Source: Drosophila miranda
Taxonomy: Eukaryota; Arthropoda; Insecta; Diptera; Drosophilidae
DNA: 64,000 nt
Direction: 5' to 3'
Assembly: GCF_003369915.1 (NCBI RefSeq)
Contig: NW_022881614.1
Span: 6,593,001 to 6,657,000, forward strand
The position numbers were made by a program, and so were the translations under genes. Positions 1 through 9,594 of the stretch are shown one piece after another (position 1 is the first letter of the stretch; the number at the start of each line of letters is the position of its first letter). Below the pieces are notes generated by a model. The model was not told where the DNA came from. It did no database searches and worked only from the letters and a program-made list of their open reading frames with translations.

Positions 1-151
1 TCGTAGGCATGCATTCCTCGCCTCGATCTATGTAAATTTATTCTTCTTTGCTCCGTTACTAGTTCCTTCTTTTGGTTTTTATGTAGTTATGCTGATGCTT
101 TGAATATATATGTATATGCGGTGTATGTGTACGTGTGTGGTTGTGTATTAC

Positions 152-310
152 CAAAGACTATACAATACCAAGATGTCGCATGAGGAACAAATGCTTTTTA
201 AATTTTCGTTTGATGCTTCATGGTACGGGCGCGCGGGGCTAGTACTTCAATTCTCTTTTACGCTACCTTCGCCTCCGAAGTGCTACTCGGCTTCGTCAAT
301 ACCTCGGTCA
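152..310 (+). repeat. Left long terminal inverted repeat of the P-like element
   Basis: This stretch is near-complementary to 3628-3785. Differences are few, for example CTTCATGG here against CTTCCTGG in the complement of the other arm. Similarity weakens past about 310, where the left copy runs into the 59-bp segment that recurs inverted at 2808-2870. Confidence 0.85.
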
Positions 311-311
311 G

Positions 312-372
312 CACGAGCTCGAGCCAACCCAGAAATATGCTTGTAGTTGTGTATATGTGTGTATGTCCTAGG
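312..372. repeat. 59-bp segment repeated in inverse orientation at 2808-2870
   Basis: The segment containing AACCCAGAAATATGCTTGTA and ending TATGTCCTA is found complemented at 2808-2870, just beyond the 3' end of the hAT remnant and directly upstream of the THAP fragment. The two copies flank the foldback-plus-hAT insertion symmetrically, so the junction reads ...TATGTCCTA [insert] TAGGACATA. An inverted flank is not a normal hAT target duplication, which would be direct, so this looks like a rearranged insertion. Confidence 0.75.
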
Positions 373-861
373 TCGGCACGGCCATAAACCGGTTTCGCCC
401 GCAGCATATACGGCTTTTAGCTTCCCACACAAGCGCACTGAAAGCATGTCAGTGCTGCGTGCCGAAACCGTAGGGCAGCGTGGTCGCTGATGTCTTTGGC
501 GCGGCACAGTGGGGACTCAGCCGAAATAGTCAAAAAATTGTATGAGTGCTTTAGATAAATTTAATGTACGCATCTAATAGAGAATTTTCCAATCGAGTTT
601 TCAAGATAGTTTTAGTTTAGGAGATATAAGCACTCAAAGTTTAACATTTTTTCAGTGTGCAAATATTTATTGATTAACTAAGTAATTTAGCAAGCTGAGA
701 CGGCCAAAGGTCCCACTGTGCCGCGCCAAAGACATCAGCGACCACGCTGCCCTACGGTTTCGGCACGCAGCACTGACATGCTTTCAGTGCGCTTGTGTGT
801 GAAGCTAAAAGCCGTACAATATGCTGCGGGCGAAACCGGTTTATGGCCGTGCCGACCTAGG
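367..861. mobile_element. Foldback-like element with ~148-bp inverted arms
   Basis: The left arm (367 to about 514) starts CCTAGGTCGGCACGGCC and the right arm (about 714-861) ends with its complement, GGCCGTGCCGACCTAGG. The arms are about 90% identical by eye, with a few small indels, and enclose about 200 bp of unrelated AT-rich sequence. No coding capacity and no clear direct target duplication are visible. Its position immediately before the headless hAT transposase suggests it inserted into, or helped truncate, the hAT element. It could also be a hAT- or Mutator-type MITE. Confidence 0.65.
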
Positions 862-914
862 AGCCGGATTTTTAGAAGCTGATAGAGGACGTTTCAAATT
901 GCCCTGGATATAAG

Positions 915-2294
915 TTGCCCACACGTAAAACGCTGTCTAATGTGCTACTTCCAAATATACACAGTGAGTTAATTGCCAATGTGAAAGAGAAGATAGCATC
1001 TGCATCTGGAGTTTGTCTCACAACTGATGGATGGACATCGCTAACCAATGAGAGTTACATAGCTGTAACCGCACACTTCATAGACAAGACGAATATGGAA
1101 CTATCTTCGCATATGCTAGCTTGTGAAGCGTTCGGTGAGAGGCACACAAGCCTCAATCTTTGCTCTTTTCTTCAGAGTGTTGCAGCTGATTGGAAAATTT
1201 TAGATAAAATTACTGCAATTGCATCAGACAATGCTGCCAATATCGTATCAGCGATAAAATTGGGAAATTGGCGCCATATTCCATGCTTGGCCCACACTTT
1301 GAACATCATTGTACAGAAAGCACTGGGACCAATTGACAGTGTAAGGGTCAAAGCAAAGGCAATTGTAGAATTTTTCAATCGCAGCTCATCCGGATTCAAG
1401 AAGCTCAAAGAAATTAATAGCCAACTAAATCTTCCCGACCTTAAGCTGACACAAGATGTGCCTACACGTTGGAACTCAACATACAAAATGTTTCAGCGCT
1501 TGTCTATTTTAAGAGATGGAGTTATGGTGGTCATTTCCCTTCTACGCCCTGAACTAGTACTGACCCAGGCAGAATGGGAAATTATTGATGGTGTATTGCC
1601 AGTGCTGCAGCCATTTTCTGAAATAACAACTGAAATTTCAGCAGAGAAAGATGTCACCTTATCAAATGTTATTATAATGGCCACATTGCTGCATCAATCC
1701 ATAGCCAAAGCTATTCCAAAAGATGATTTTCTACGGGCAGTCGTAGAAAAACTCAAAGAGCAGTTGACCGTACGTTTTGGGGATTTGGAAAATAATATTT
1801 TGTATGCAGAGAGCACCATACTAGACCCAAGATTTAAAAAACGGGGTTTAGGTCCGATGAATGCTATGAAAAAACAGTTGCAGCTCTACAATGTAAGATC
1901 GCTCAAACGGGATTGGTTGATAATGTTGCTGATGATCTGTCTTCACAAATCGAAACCGTCAAAACGTCGCCAACCAAAAGTGGACGAGTATGACAAGCAG
2001 TATAACCAAATAACAAAGCCAAGCTGTAACACGGCTGCTGCCATTAGAGAGGTAGATAAATACCTAGCAGAAGAGAACATCAATAGAAAGCAGGACCCTT
2101 TGATCTGGTGGACGCAGCGAAAAAATGTATATCCACGACTATACGAATATGCGTTGAAACGTCTTTGTTTGGTGGCCACGTCGGTGCCATGTGAGCGCCT
2201 ATTTTCTGCAGCAGGAGAAATAGTCCGCAAAAGACGAACGCTTTTGACGCCCAATAAGGTTAAAAGCCTTATGTTTTTACATAATAATATGTGA
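915..2294 (+). pseudogene. hAT-superfamily transposase, 5'-truncated
   Basis: An open frame of about 459 codons encodes the catalytic core of a hAT transposase of the DREF/ZBED type. The frame opens with the conserved LPTRKTLSNVLLP segment, continues through TTDGWTSLTNESYI with a DDE-type aspartate, then CLAHTLNIIVQKAL and VPTRWNSTYKMF. It ends with the hATC dimerisation domain (DPLIWW, VPCERLFSAAGEIVRKRRT, LMFLHNNM). The codon at 915 is TTG and the frame opens slightly upstream, so this is not a real start. The BED zinc finger expected at the N-terminus is missing, replaced by the foldback element. The core frame is uninterrupted, which points to a fairly recent truncation. Confidence 0.9.
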
Positions 2295-2539
2295 AATACT
2301 TAAAAATGGTGTGTATTTTATAGGTTTTAAAATTATAATGGACAACATAAGTAAAATTGATTATTGTTTTTCAGCCCCGACTTCTAAAACATAAAAAATG
2401 GAAAACGAGATACTTAATTGAAACTGTTGGTTGTGTCCTAACGATATCAAGTACTAAGTACGAATTAAAATAAATTTAAGAAGCTAAAACGTCAATAAAT
2501 TGTAGTGCGTTATTTACATATAAGCTTAAAACTAGATAT

Positions 2540-2770
2540 GAGACTTTAAAATTGAACTAAGAACAAAAAGACCGATAAACAAAACAGGCCAAAGAACAAA
2601 AAAGAACGAACTAAAGGGACAATGAAAAAAAAGAACGATGAACAAAAAAGAACGAACGGAAAAGAACGATGAACAAAAAAGAACGATGAACGAAAAAGAA
2701 CGAATAAGATGAACAAAAAGGAACGAACTAAAAGAACGACTTAGTTCACTGCATAAAAATGAACGAACGA
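2540..2770. repeat. Degenerate AAGAACGA repeat tract next to the hAT 3' end
   Basis: The motif AAGAACGA/AACAAAAAAGAACG recurs at least eight times between the transposase stop and the 3' terminus. hAT elements commonly carry short subterminal repeats that bind transposase, so this is plausibly the subterminal region; binding is inferred. Confidence 0.55.
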
Positions 2771-2791
2771 ACTTATTCAGTAAATTGAACG

Positions 2792-2810
2792 ATGTTTACC
2801 CAACACTATA
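2792..2810 (-). repeat. hAT 3' terminal inverted repeat
   Basis: The complement reads TATAGTGTTGGGTAAACAT, a typical hAT terminus (TAGTGTTGGG type). No matching left terminus occurs upstream of 915, confirming 5' truncation. Confidence 0.65.
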
Positions 2811-2926
2811 GGACATACACACATATACACATAACTACAAGCATATTTCTGGGTTGGCTCGACCTCGTGCCAGGCTCGCTTCTTCACTTCTTGTTTAGCA
2901 ATCATTGCAATCAGTTGTAAAAAAAT

Positions 2927-3431
2927 ATGAGCGGAATAAGAAAAGGTGATGCAAAGTCCGGCCGGCAATGCATTGTCAAGACATGCCAAAAATCAAGGCG
3001 TACCAATCCTGGTATAAAAATGTTTAATTTTCCGCCTGCAGACAGCATTTTTGGTCAAATTTGGCGCGAAAAATGTTGTGTTGCACTGGAGAATTATGAA
3101 CAAAAACTGATTATATGCGATGATCATTTTTCTAGCGCATATATAGGGAAGAAAAAGTTGAAAAGCGAAGCTATTCCAACTTTGAACTTAGAAATTGAAC
3201 TGGAAAATAATTCTGTTGAATTTATTGAGCCCGAAATTGTTGCAGAAAAAGAAATACATATCTATTTGCGAAAAATGTAAAAAAAATTCTAAGTCAAATA
3301 ACTTTTATAAAAAGAAATGCAACAGGCTTCTGGCAGAAATAAAAAAGTTAAAAAAAGAACTTAAATCTAAAAAATATATTCCTAAAAATAAAAAGTATGT
3401 TGTCAGTCAGAAAATAATAAATAATAAATAA
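2927..3431 (+). pseudogene. THAP zinc-finger / coiled-coil N-terminal fragment of a P-type transposase
   Basis: The reading frame from ATG 2927 encodes a THAP domain at about residues 13-90. The C2CH ligands are CIVKTC near the start and C-x2-H in IICDDH, with FNFP and an IPTLNL box. THAP is the DNA-binding module of P-element transposases. At about 3255 the frame shifts into an overlapping frame (3195-3431) encoding a lysine/leucine-rich coiled coil, RLLAEIKKLKKELKSKK, matching the leucine-zipper region that follows THAP in P transposase. The GTPase-like and catalytic parts are absent. A one-base frameshift plus the deletion make it a relic. A domesticated THAP gene is possible but there is no support for it here. 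Confidence 0.75.
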
Positions 3432-3627
3432 AAACTCAATAAATAATACAACCAACGACTTTTTGAACCAAAAAACCAAAACAGAGCACCAAGATAAACC
3501 AAAAAATCGGACCATCCAAATTCAAGTCGAGCATCAATGTGCTGAGTCATTCCAGATGGCTTCCCGTCGTCATCGATTCATATTTTGTTTTTGTATTCTT
3601 TCTCTCGAGACACACCGACTCGACGCT

Positions 3628-3785
3628 GACCGACGCATTGACGAAGCCGAGTAGCATTTCGGAGGCGAAGGTAGCGTAAAAGAGAATTGAAGTACTAGCC
3701 CCGCGCGCCCGTACCAGGAAGCGTCAAACGAAAATTGAAAAAGCATTTGTTCCTCATGCGACATCTTGGTATTGTATAGTCTTTG
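3628..3785 (-). repeat. Right long terminal inverted repeat of the P-like element
   Basis: Inverted partner of 152-310. It ends precisely at 3785, before the target-site duplication GTATTAC (3786-3792). Confidence 0.85.
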
Positions 3786-3792
3786 GTATTAC

Positions 3793-4729
3793 ATATGTAC
3801 TATGTGTAATAAATCATATCATATATATGGATATATATAGTGTATTCATACACAGCTGAAATAGGTTTACATTTGTGCTGGCAACGTAACGAATAATAAT
3901 AATAATAATAATAAGCATCCTCTAATCGTAAACGTAATAAAAATGCATTAAACAAAAAAAGGTAGTTGAAAATGCAGGGGAGTTGGATAAATAAAGCATA
4001 AAGGTCAAGCAGCATCGGGGTTTGGGGGTATACGTATATGCAGACGAAAATACTTAAATATGAAAGGATATATATGTACCTAAATAAAAAACTAATTCGT
4101 CAATAATAAAATAATAATAATAATAATAAAGAATCAAAAGAAAAACAAAAACAAGGACATTTGGGCCAACTGGGGTCCTTCCTGAATACAAAAACAATTC
4201 AATCCAATTCGTTTCAACTCGATCCACATTGAGGGGTTCGGTTCGGGTTCTTACAAATGCTCGCAGAGTCCAACGCACACACACAGACACAAGCGCACAG
4301 ATTCAAATGTTTCCAGCGCGGACTCCCCGATTTTGAATCAAATTTGGAGGAGTGCCAGTGTCGTTTGTGTGGGTGTACAGGTGGGGGGTGTGTGTGTTTG
4401 TGGGGAGGGTGATCGATCCTCTTCGTCATCTGTTTCTTAGAGCATTCGTCTACTTAGGCTAGTTTTCTTAATCATACATTTACCGATTCGATTCGTTTCG
4501 TTTTTGGTTTCCACTTTCTCGAAATGTTGGTAAAATCAATGCGTGATAAACTGTTCAATGATTTTTTTTGTTTTAATGATTACTTCTACCTTTGGAGCAG
4601 CGTGCGTTCGCGTGGATGGGTGTGGATGGGTGTGGATCCGTGTGGATGGTACGATGGCGATGACGATGACGCTGACGTTGATGGGGTGGCCGCGAAATGG
4701 TTCAACAATGGATGTGCACTGTATGTATA
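3793..4729. other. Non-coding stretch downstream of KH gene 1
   Basis: AT-rich sequence with ATA/ATT microsatellites (AATAAT runs at about 3892-3914 and 4108-4131) and a GT-rich tract at about 4365-4410. It probably contains the 3' UTR of the minus-strand KH gene ending at 4730. No convincing minus-strand AATAAA was found here. The nearest TTTATT (complement of AATAAA) noticed is at 37-42, beyond the P-like element, so the transposon may lie in a long 3' UTR. Confidence 0.5.
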
Positions 4730-6087
4730 TTATTTTTTGACAAACTGATAGGGAGCAGCGGGACGGTAGCGCATGGTCTGCTGCACTGTGCCACCAATGC
4801 CGCCGCCTGTGGTGGCCACAATGCTATTTGCCATTATACCGCCACCGCCGGCGTTGCCCAGGCCTGCATTCCGACCATTGAAACTGGCCGCACTGACCAC
4901 CATTCCGGGCGGCGAGGCTCGCACAATCGTCTGTGGTTGCATAGTCGTGTGCATGGTATTTCCCCGTTGATTGGCTGAAATAAGGATAGAAGTAAGTAAC
5001 AAAACCCAAAAGTTTTCCAGCCTCGACACTCACGGGGCACGTATGGCTTTGGCTGGTGGTAGGCGTTCGTGTGTGAGCGATAGTAGACAGTCTCTTCGTT
5101 GTGGTGATAATGCGAGTGCTGCGGAAACTTGTGTCTGCAAGCAAAGGGATCCAAATCAGTGAAACTTAATAATTGGACACCCACTACTGGGTAGCAGTAC
5201 GCACCTGTAGTTGCCGCCAGAGCGATTGTTGCCGTTGCCATTGTTGCCACCAGAGAGAGGCGGTCCGCTGCTGGCAGCCACATTCGACTGCAGCTGGAGC
5301 TGGCGCAGTGTTAGTTTCTTAGCCGCCTCGGGATCCTCCATGAGTTCCCTGTACTGCTCCTGGCGAATGTCGTCGTGCTTATCCGGTGTTAAGTAGCGCC
5401 TAATCTCGGCCAGGGCGTAGGCCACGCGGGCGTACGCCTCGGCGGGTGGGGCAATGGTGGATACTTCGACGTGGAGCGGAAGATTCAGGTGGGCGTATTT
5501 GGCGTCTGCTGAGTTTCGCAGCTCTTCTTCGCGTGCCCGGTCCTTCATCGAGAAGCGACCGAGTATGACGATTTTACACTGCGTCTCCTCTTGCAGACGG
5601 CGCAAGGAGTTGCCCTTGGGGCCGAGCAGCTTGCCGACGTAGTTGAATTTCTTATCCTTAATGGGCACGTGCACCTTCTGCGACAGTTTGATGGTGCGCT
5701 GCTGGTAGACATCCGCGTACTGGTCTCTCGTGGGTGTGCGCCCATTTAGCTGCACCCGCTCCAAGGCTGAAAGATGGCCAGAAAAAGGGAATATTGAGCA
5801 CTTGGCAAGCAAAGGGCAAGCGACACACGCATCGAATCGATACCTTCGTCGATTAGCTTGACAGCCAATGGAAAATGGTTCTCCATGCGCGACCGCTCTG
5901 TCATCAGTTCCTGCATGTATTTCTGGATGGCCGGCGCCGGCTGAGCTTTTTCGATATCCCCATTCGCATTATGTTCGTTCTCGTGCTCGCCATTGCTGGC
6001 AGCACCTGTGCCCGTCGCAGCCACAACGCCTACCGCTGCCGCCACTACAGATGACCCTGGGCCCACACGCATTCCGTTTTCCGCCAT
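4730..6087 (-). CDS. KH/STAR RNA-binding protein, Kep1/qkr58E family (gene 1)
   Basis: Four coding exons on the minus strand: 6087-5844, 5766-5205, 5134-5034 and 4974-4730. All introns are GT-AG, phases match across every junction, and the product is about 383 residues. The start is the ATG at 6087 in context ACAAATGG, with an in-frame stop just upstream. The N-terminus is Ala/Gly-rich and acidic, followed by a QUA1-like helix (KYMQELMTERSRMENHFPLA). The KH core begins near residue 118 (KFNYVGKLLGPKGNSLRRLQ, GPKG loop), followed by the QUA2-like segment ending RRYLTPDKHDDIRQEQYRELM. The C-terminus is Gly/Asn- and Pro/Tyr-rich. STAR proteins bind UA-rich RNA as dimers and regulate splicing, stability and translation. 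The ORF is intact. Which qkr58E paralogue it is cannot be decided by eye. Confidence 0.9.
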
Positions 6088-6554
6088 TTGTCCTGCTTCC
6101 CCCACGGAGCCCGTTCTCAATTAGTCGCCTCGTTTAATGCCAAATAGTGGGTGGTTATCACAGTGCACGGCACGTTTCGCAGTCAATTCGATTCGGTTTC
6201 GGCAAATGTGACTGCAACCTTTTTTCTCTCAAGTGTGTATTTTATTCGTATATTTTTACTATGTTTACGCCGAAATATGGCAACACTCCGCCGACTTGAG
6301 ATGTGCTCGTGTGCTCGCCCGCGTTCTGTTAAGCGCGATTCCATGGCTGTATGAAAGCACTTGACGTACTGTTAGGTGCACACGATTGTCTATCGGCTGT
6401 TATCCAGCCGAAAGTCGAAAAGTGGATAACGGATAACGTACACATTTCCCCTTCAGGTGGCGCCTTTGGTAATTACATGAAAGTGTAGTTACTATTTAGC
6501 AAAATTGTAGCTAGTGTGTAGTTAGCATGTAAGGAAATTAATTTAGTGGTAATT

Positions 6555-6730
6555 TTTGTTGACCGGTTTTGCTTAAACCTTATTTTATAAACAATCCAAT
6601 AAAAGCAAGTATTAAGAATACACCAGTTAAATAGAAAATTGATTCATCAATCGTACAAAATTGAGTGGGCATGGCTAAATGTTCCATATAGATAGTATTA
6701 TTCAACGGAACAAAGAATATGAGGAATTGG
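6555..6730 (+). repeat. Direct repeat copy 1 (~170 bp)
   Basis: Contains ATAAAAGCAAGTATTAAGAA and ATTGATTCATCAATCGTA. It matches 7048-7219 at roughly 85-90% by eye, in the same orientation and 490 bp apart. This is probably two relics of one short mobile element or a local duplication. Confidence 0.75.
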
Positions 6731-7047
6731 TCGTTTTTTTGAATCGAATTTGAATTCGCCGCAGTTCGCCGCAGTTCGCTTTAGCTACAATGAGTCCCAT
6801 TCCATACACCAACATGCTGCTATTTCCATGCACACATACCCCGTCTTCCAAGGCTCAGTAGGTATCAGGATCGACATAAATATATACAAGATACTAATAA
6901 TGTACTTGAATATGTCTAAAGAATATCAATTTGAGAAAAGGTCTTTATAAATCACGTTTCATCTTCATATACAATTAACGAAATAGGGTGTACAAAGGCT
7001 ATACACGCATCATGTCTTCAAATACCAGCAACATTGAGACTGTTTTT

Positions 7048-7219
7048 TTGTTGAACTATTTTGTTTAAACCTTGTTTTAGTCAAAATGCAATAAAAGCAA
7101 GTATTAAGAATACACCAGTTAAATAGAAAATTGATTCATCAATCGTATAAAATTATGTGGGCATGGTTAAATGTTCTATATAGCTGAGAATATTCCACGG
7201 AATAACAAAAACGAGGAAT
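7048..7219 (+). repeat. Direct repeat copy 2 (~170 bp)
   Basis: Partner of 6555-6730. Both copies begin at a GTTTAAACC/GCTTAAACC segment after a T-rich tract and end near GAGGAAT. Confidence 0.75.
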
Positions 7220-7327
7220 ATGTAAAATACAACTTTAATTCGTCAGTATATTCACGGTATATTTTTGAAATGAGACAGTATATTTTGGTATATTACTGAG
7301 GGTGCGACCGTATATCTTATCAATCCG

Positions 7328-7338
7328 CGGTCACACTG
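7328..7338 (+). promoter_or_regulatory. Ohler Motif 1 core-promoter element of KH gene 2
   Basis: CGGTCACACTG matches the Drosophila Motif 1 consensus YGGTCACACTR at every position. It lies 111 bp upstream of the ATG at 7449. Motif 1 is bound by M1BP and marks broadly expressed TATA-less promoters, so transcription probably starts close to it. Confidence 0.75.
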
Positions 7339-7448
7339 TTTACCACATACATACTTTTTTCGGACAAATATTTTTCAATTTTTCCAAAAATTTTCCAAAT
7401 AGTGGAATTCGCCGATCTTCCACTTAAAGCAGCATATATTTGAGTACT

Positions 7449-9594
7449 ATGCCGCGTGACTACGATAGAGACTACAACGAGGACACAGCAGACTACAAGC
7501 GGAAACGTAGAGATGAGCCAGCAGCAGCCGGCGGGGGTGCTCCGGAGACTTCCGAGGCGGACGGTAGCCACAACGCCAGTCACGCCGGACTGCGGGACAC
7601 ACCCCAGTTGAACGAAAAGACAAATGGTTATCTGCAGGAGTGCTTGCAGGAAAAAAAGACACTGGAGAAGAAGCATGTCATAACAAAGCGTCTGTTGGAC
7701 GATGGTCAGTAGCGTAGCTAAGACACGTAAAAAGTAGCGCATATAATCGATTATCCATTCGCAGAGGTCGAGAAAATCTTGGTTAGCGGCCGCATACCCA
7801 AGCCGGAGATCTACGCCAACGTGTACAGCGAGAAGCCTATCCGTGTGGCCCAGAAAGTCCTCTTCCCGATCAAGGAGTATCCCAAGTTCAATTTCGTTGG
7901 CAAGATCCTGGGTCCCAAGGGCAACACACTCCGTCAACTGCAGGAGGAGACAATGTGCAAAATGGTCGTTATGGGCCGCAACTCGATGCGTGACCATGGC
8001 AAGGAGGAGGAGCTGCGGATCTCGGGCAATCCAAAATATGCACATCTCAGCCGTGATCTGCATGTGGAAATATCTACAGTGGCCCCGCCAGCGGAGGCCT
8101 ACCATCGCATCAGCTATGCCCTGGGTGAAGTACGTAAGTTCATGATACCTGATGCCAATGACGACATACGCCTCGAACAGTTGCGTGAAATGGATGGAAA
8201 GGAGCGGATATATAAGAAATCGCACCATTACTCGAAATCATATGGCGAACACGGAGCCTATAGTACTCGGTATGACTTTTTTAAGCGATTGATGATTTAA
8301 CAATTATTGAGGATTGATTTTCTTACAGTACACCGCCACCAGCCTCGTCCAAACCGAAAGTTTACTCAATCCTGGAGAAGGCCCGGTATGTTATGGATGA
8401 TCCAAACTATGGCATAGTTAAGACCCATAGGTAGGCTAGCCAGAATATATTTTCCCAATCCTGATTGTCCAATCCATGACATCACATCCGTTGAATAGAT
8501 CAAGGGACCATGAACTGTACGACCATCATGGGGAGTACGACCGATATGCAACACCGCCGCCACAGTCGTCGAAGCACCATGCCCAGTACGACAGCACCTC
8601 CTACGAGCGTGATTACAGGCGTGAGTACCATCCACACTCTTCCTCCTCATCGTATGCGGCGGCCTATACAGGTAAGATGACTTCTACGTAAGATATATTA
8701 ATGTTTTCCCCACAGCAGGACAAAGATAAAACAGAGATTGCGAAAAGAAACAAATAGAAAGGAAACTAAACTGTTAAACTAACATCGCGCAAAAAAAAAA
8801 AAAAACCGAAAACCAAAAGTATCGAAACATAAGAAAAGTAAATTTTAAAAAAGAAAACCAGAAACCGCGTCTCAATATTATGATCAACGGAAACACCCAT
8901 CCCACCATATTTAACAAGATTTTAAATGCACTATGCCAACAAAACCAAACAGTAAAACGGCCAGAAATCATCTTCATTAATTGAAAGACTACTAACATGT
9001 ATGTCCAGAAAAGAACAGATCGAAAAACCAAACTACAACCAAAGCACATTTGCTTCAATTCACATAAAAAACCAATCCTTAAAACAGCATCAAGGAAATC
9101 GCAATTAACGCTCAAAATACATACATAATATGTACAAACTGTGATATGTCTCAATTTTCATCCAAAAATTGATGCAAAGTTTGTGAAACCTTTTTTTAAA
9201 CGCGAACAAAAACAAAGTAAATTCAATGCAATCGCAGAGGTAAAGATTTAAAGGAAAGATTTCCCAGGGTGTAGTGCATTCAAAACCGGTTAAGCAATTT
9301 ATTTATGTATTTCCTTTTCGTTTTACCCATTTTATATATGAATATCTTAGGAGAGAATAATACAGAAAACAAACCAAGAAAAGAAAAGCACCACAGAGAC
9401 AAAAACAATGAAAAATCTAAACAACAAATAAAATTCTTTTCAAAATAGCAAAACCAAGCAACGGTCGCTCCTCATCGTCATATCGTCCGACCACCACGGG
9501 CTCGGGATCACATTCATCTGCTCAGTACGAAACTGGATCACGTTCTCGTGAAAGCGTGCGTTACCGCTCGGCTCCATATCCGAAAATACGTTAA
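7449..9594 (+). CDS. KH/STAR RNA-binding protein, Kep1/qkr58E family (gene 2)
   Basis: Five coding exons: 7449-7704, 7765-8269, 8329-8430, 8499-8671 and 9449-9594. All introns are GT-AG with matching phases, giving about 393 residues. The N-terminus (MPRDYDRDYNEDTADYKRKR) is charged, followed by a QUA1-like helix (YLQECLQEKKTLEKKHVITK). The KH domain includes KFNFVGKILGPKGNTLRQLQ with a GPKG loop, and a QUA2-like tail ends IRLEQLREM. The C-terminus is Tyr/Ser/Arg-rich, ending SAPYPKIR, typical of Sam68-like proteins whose tyrosine-rich tails bind signalling partners. The last intron is long (about 0.78 kb) and contains an alternative terminal exon. Poly(A) signals AATAAA lie at 9427-9432 and 9723-9728. 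All splice sites and the frame look functional. Confidence 0.92.
8716..9445 (+). other. Candidate alternative terminal exon of KH gene 2
   Basis: The pyrimidine-rich acceptor TTTTCCCCACAG ends at 8715. Joining exon 4 (ending 8671) here adds only Ala-Gly-Gln-Arg, then TAA at 8727-8729. An AATAAA at 9427-9432 could terminate this form. The result would lack the SAPYPKIR tail. Splice choice is inferred. Confidence 0.45.

Larger units (their letters stand above)
152..3785 (+). mobile_element. P-superfamily (1360/PROTOP-like) DNA transposon, nested and defective
   Basis: The ends are inverted: CAAAGACTATACAATACC at 152 and its complement ending ...TATAGTCTTTG at 3785. Both sides are flanked by the exact 7-bp direct repeat GTATTAC (145-151 and 3786-3792), which is a target-site duplication. 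Inverted homology continues inward for about 160 bp (152-310 against 3628-3785). Inside lie a THAP-domain fragment, as expected at the N-terminus of P transposases, a foldback element and a hAT remnant. The THAP domain, a 7-bp duplication and CAAAG-type termini together match P-superfamily elements such as 1360/Hoppel; the family name is recalled, not searched. The transposase catalytic region is missing, so the copy is not autonomous. Confidence 0.85.
6088..7327. other. Divergent intergenic region between KH genes 1 and 2
   Basis: This region holds the 5' UTR/promoter of gene 1 (minus) on the left and that of gene 2 (plus) on the right. Its main content is a pair of direct repeats (6555-6730 and 7048-7219) and a TA-rich stretch with repeated GGTATAT-like motifs at about 7245-7315. 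No ORF with recognisable homology was seen. Confidence 0.6.

Noticed and set aside
4834..5283. Minus-strand open frame running through introns of KH gene 1
   Set aside because: It crosses GT-AG introns in other frames; only the spliced exon path gives a KH-family protein.
7320..8228. 302-codon minus-strand open frame across KH gene 2
   Set aside because: It is the shadow of the conserved KH exons; the plus-strand frame has matching splice sites and clear homology.
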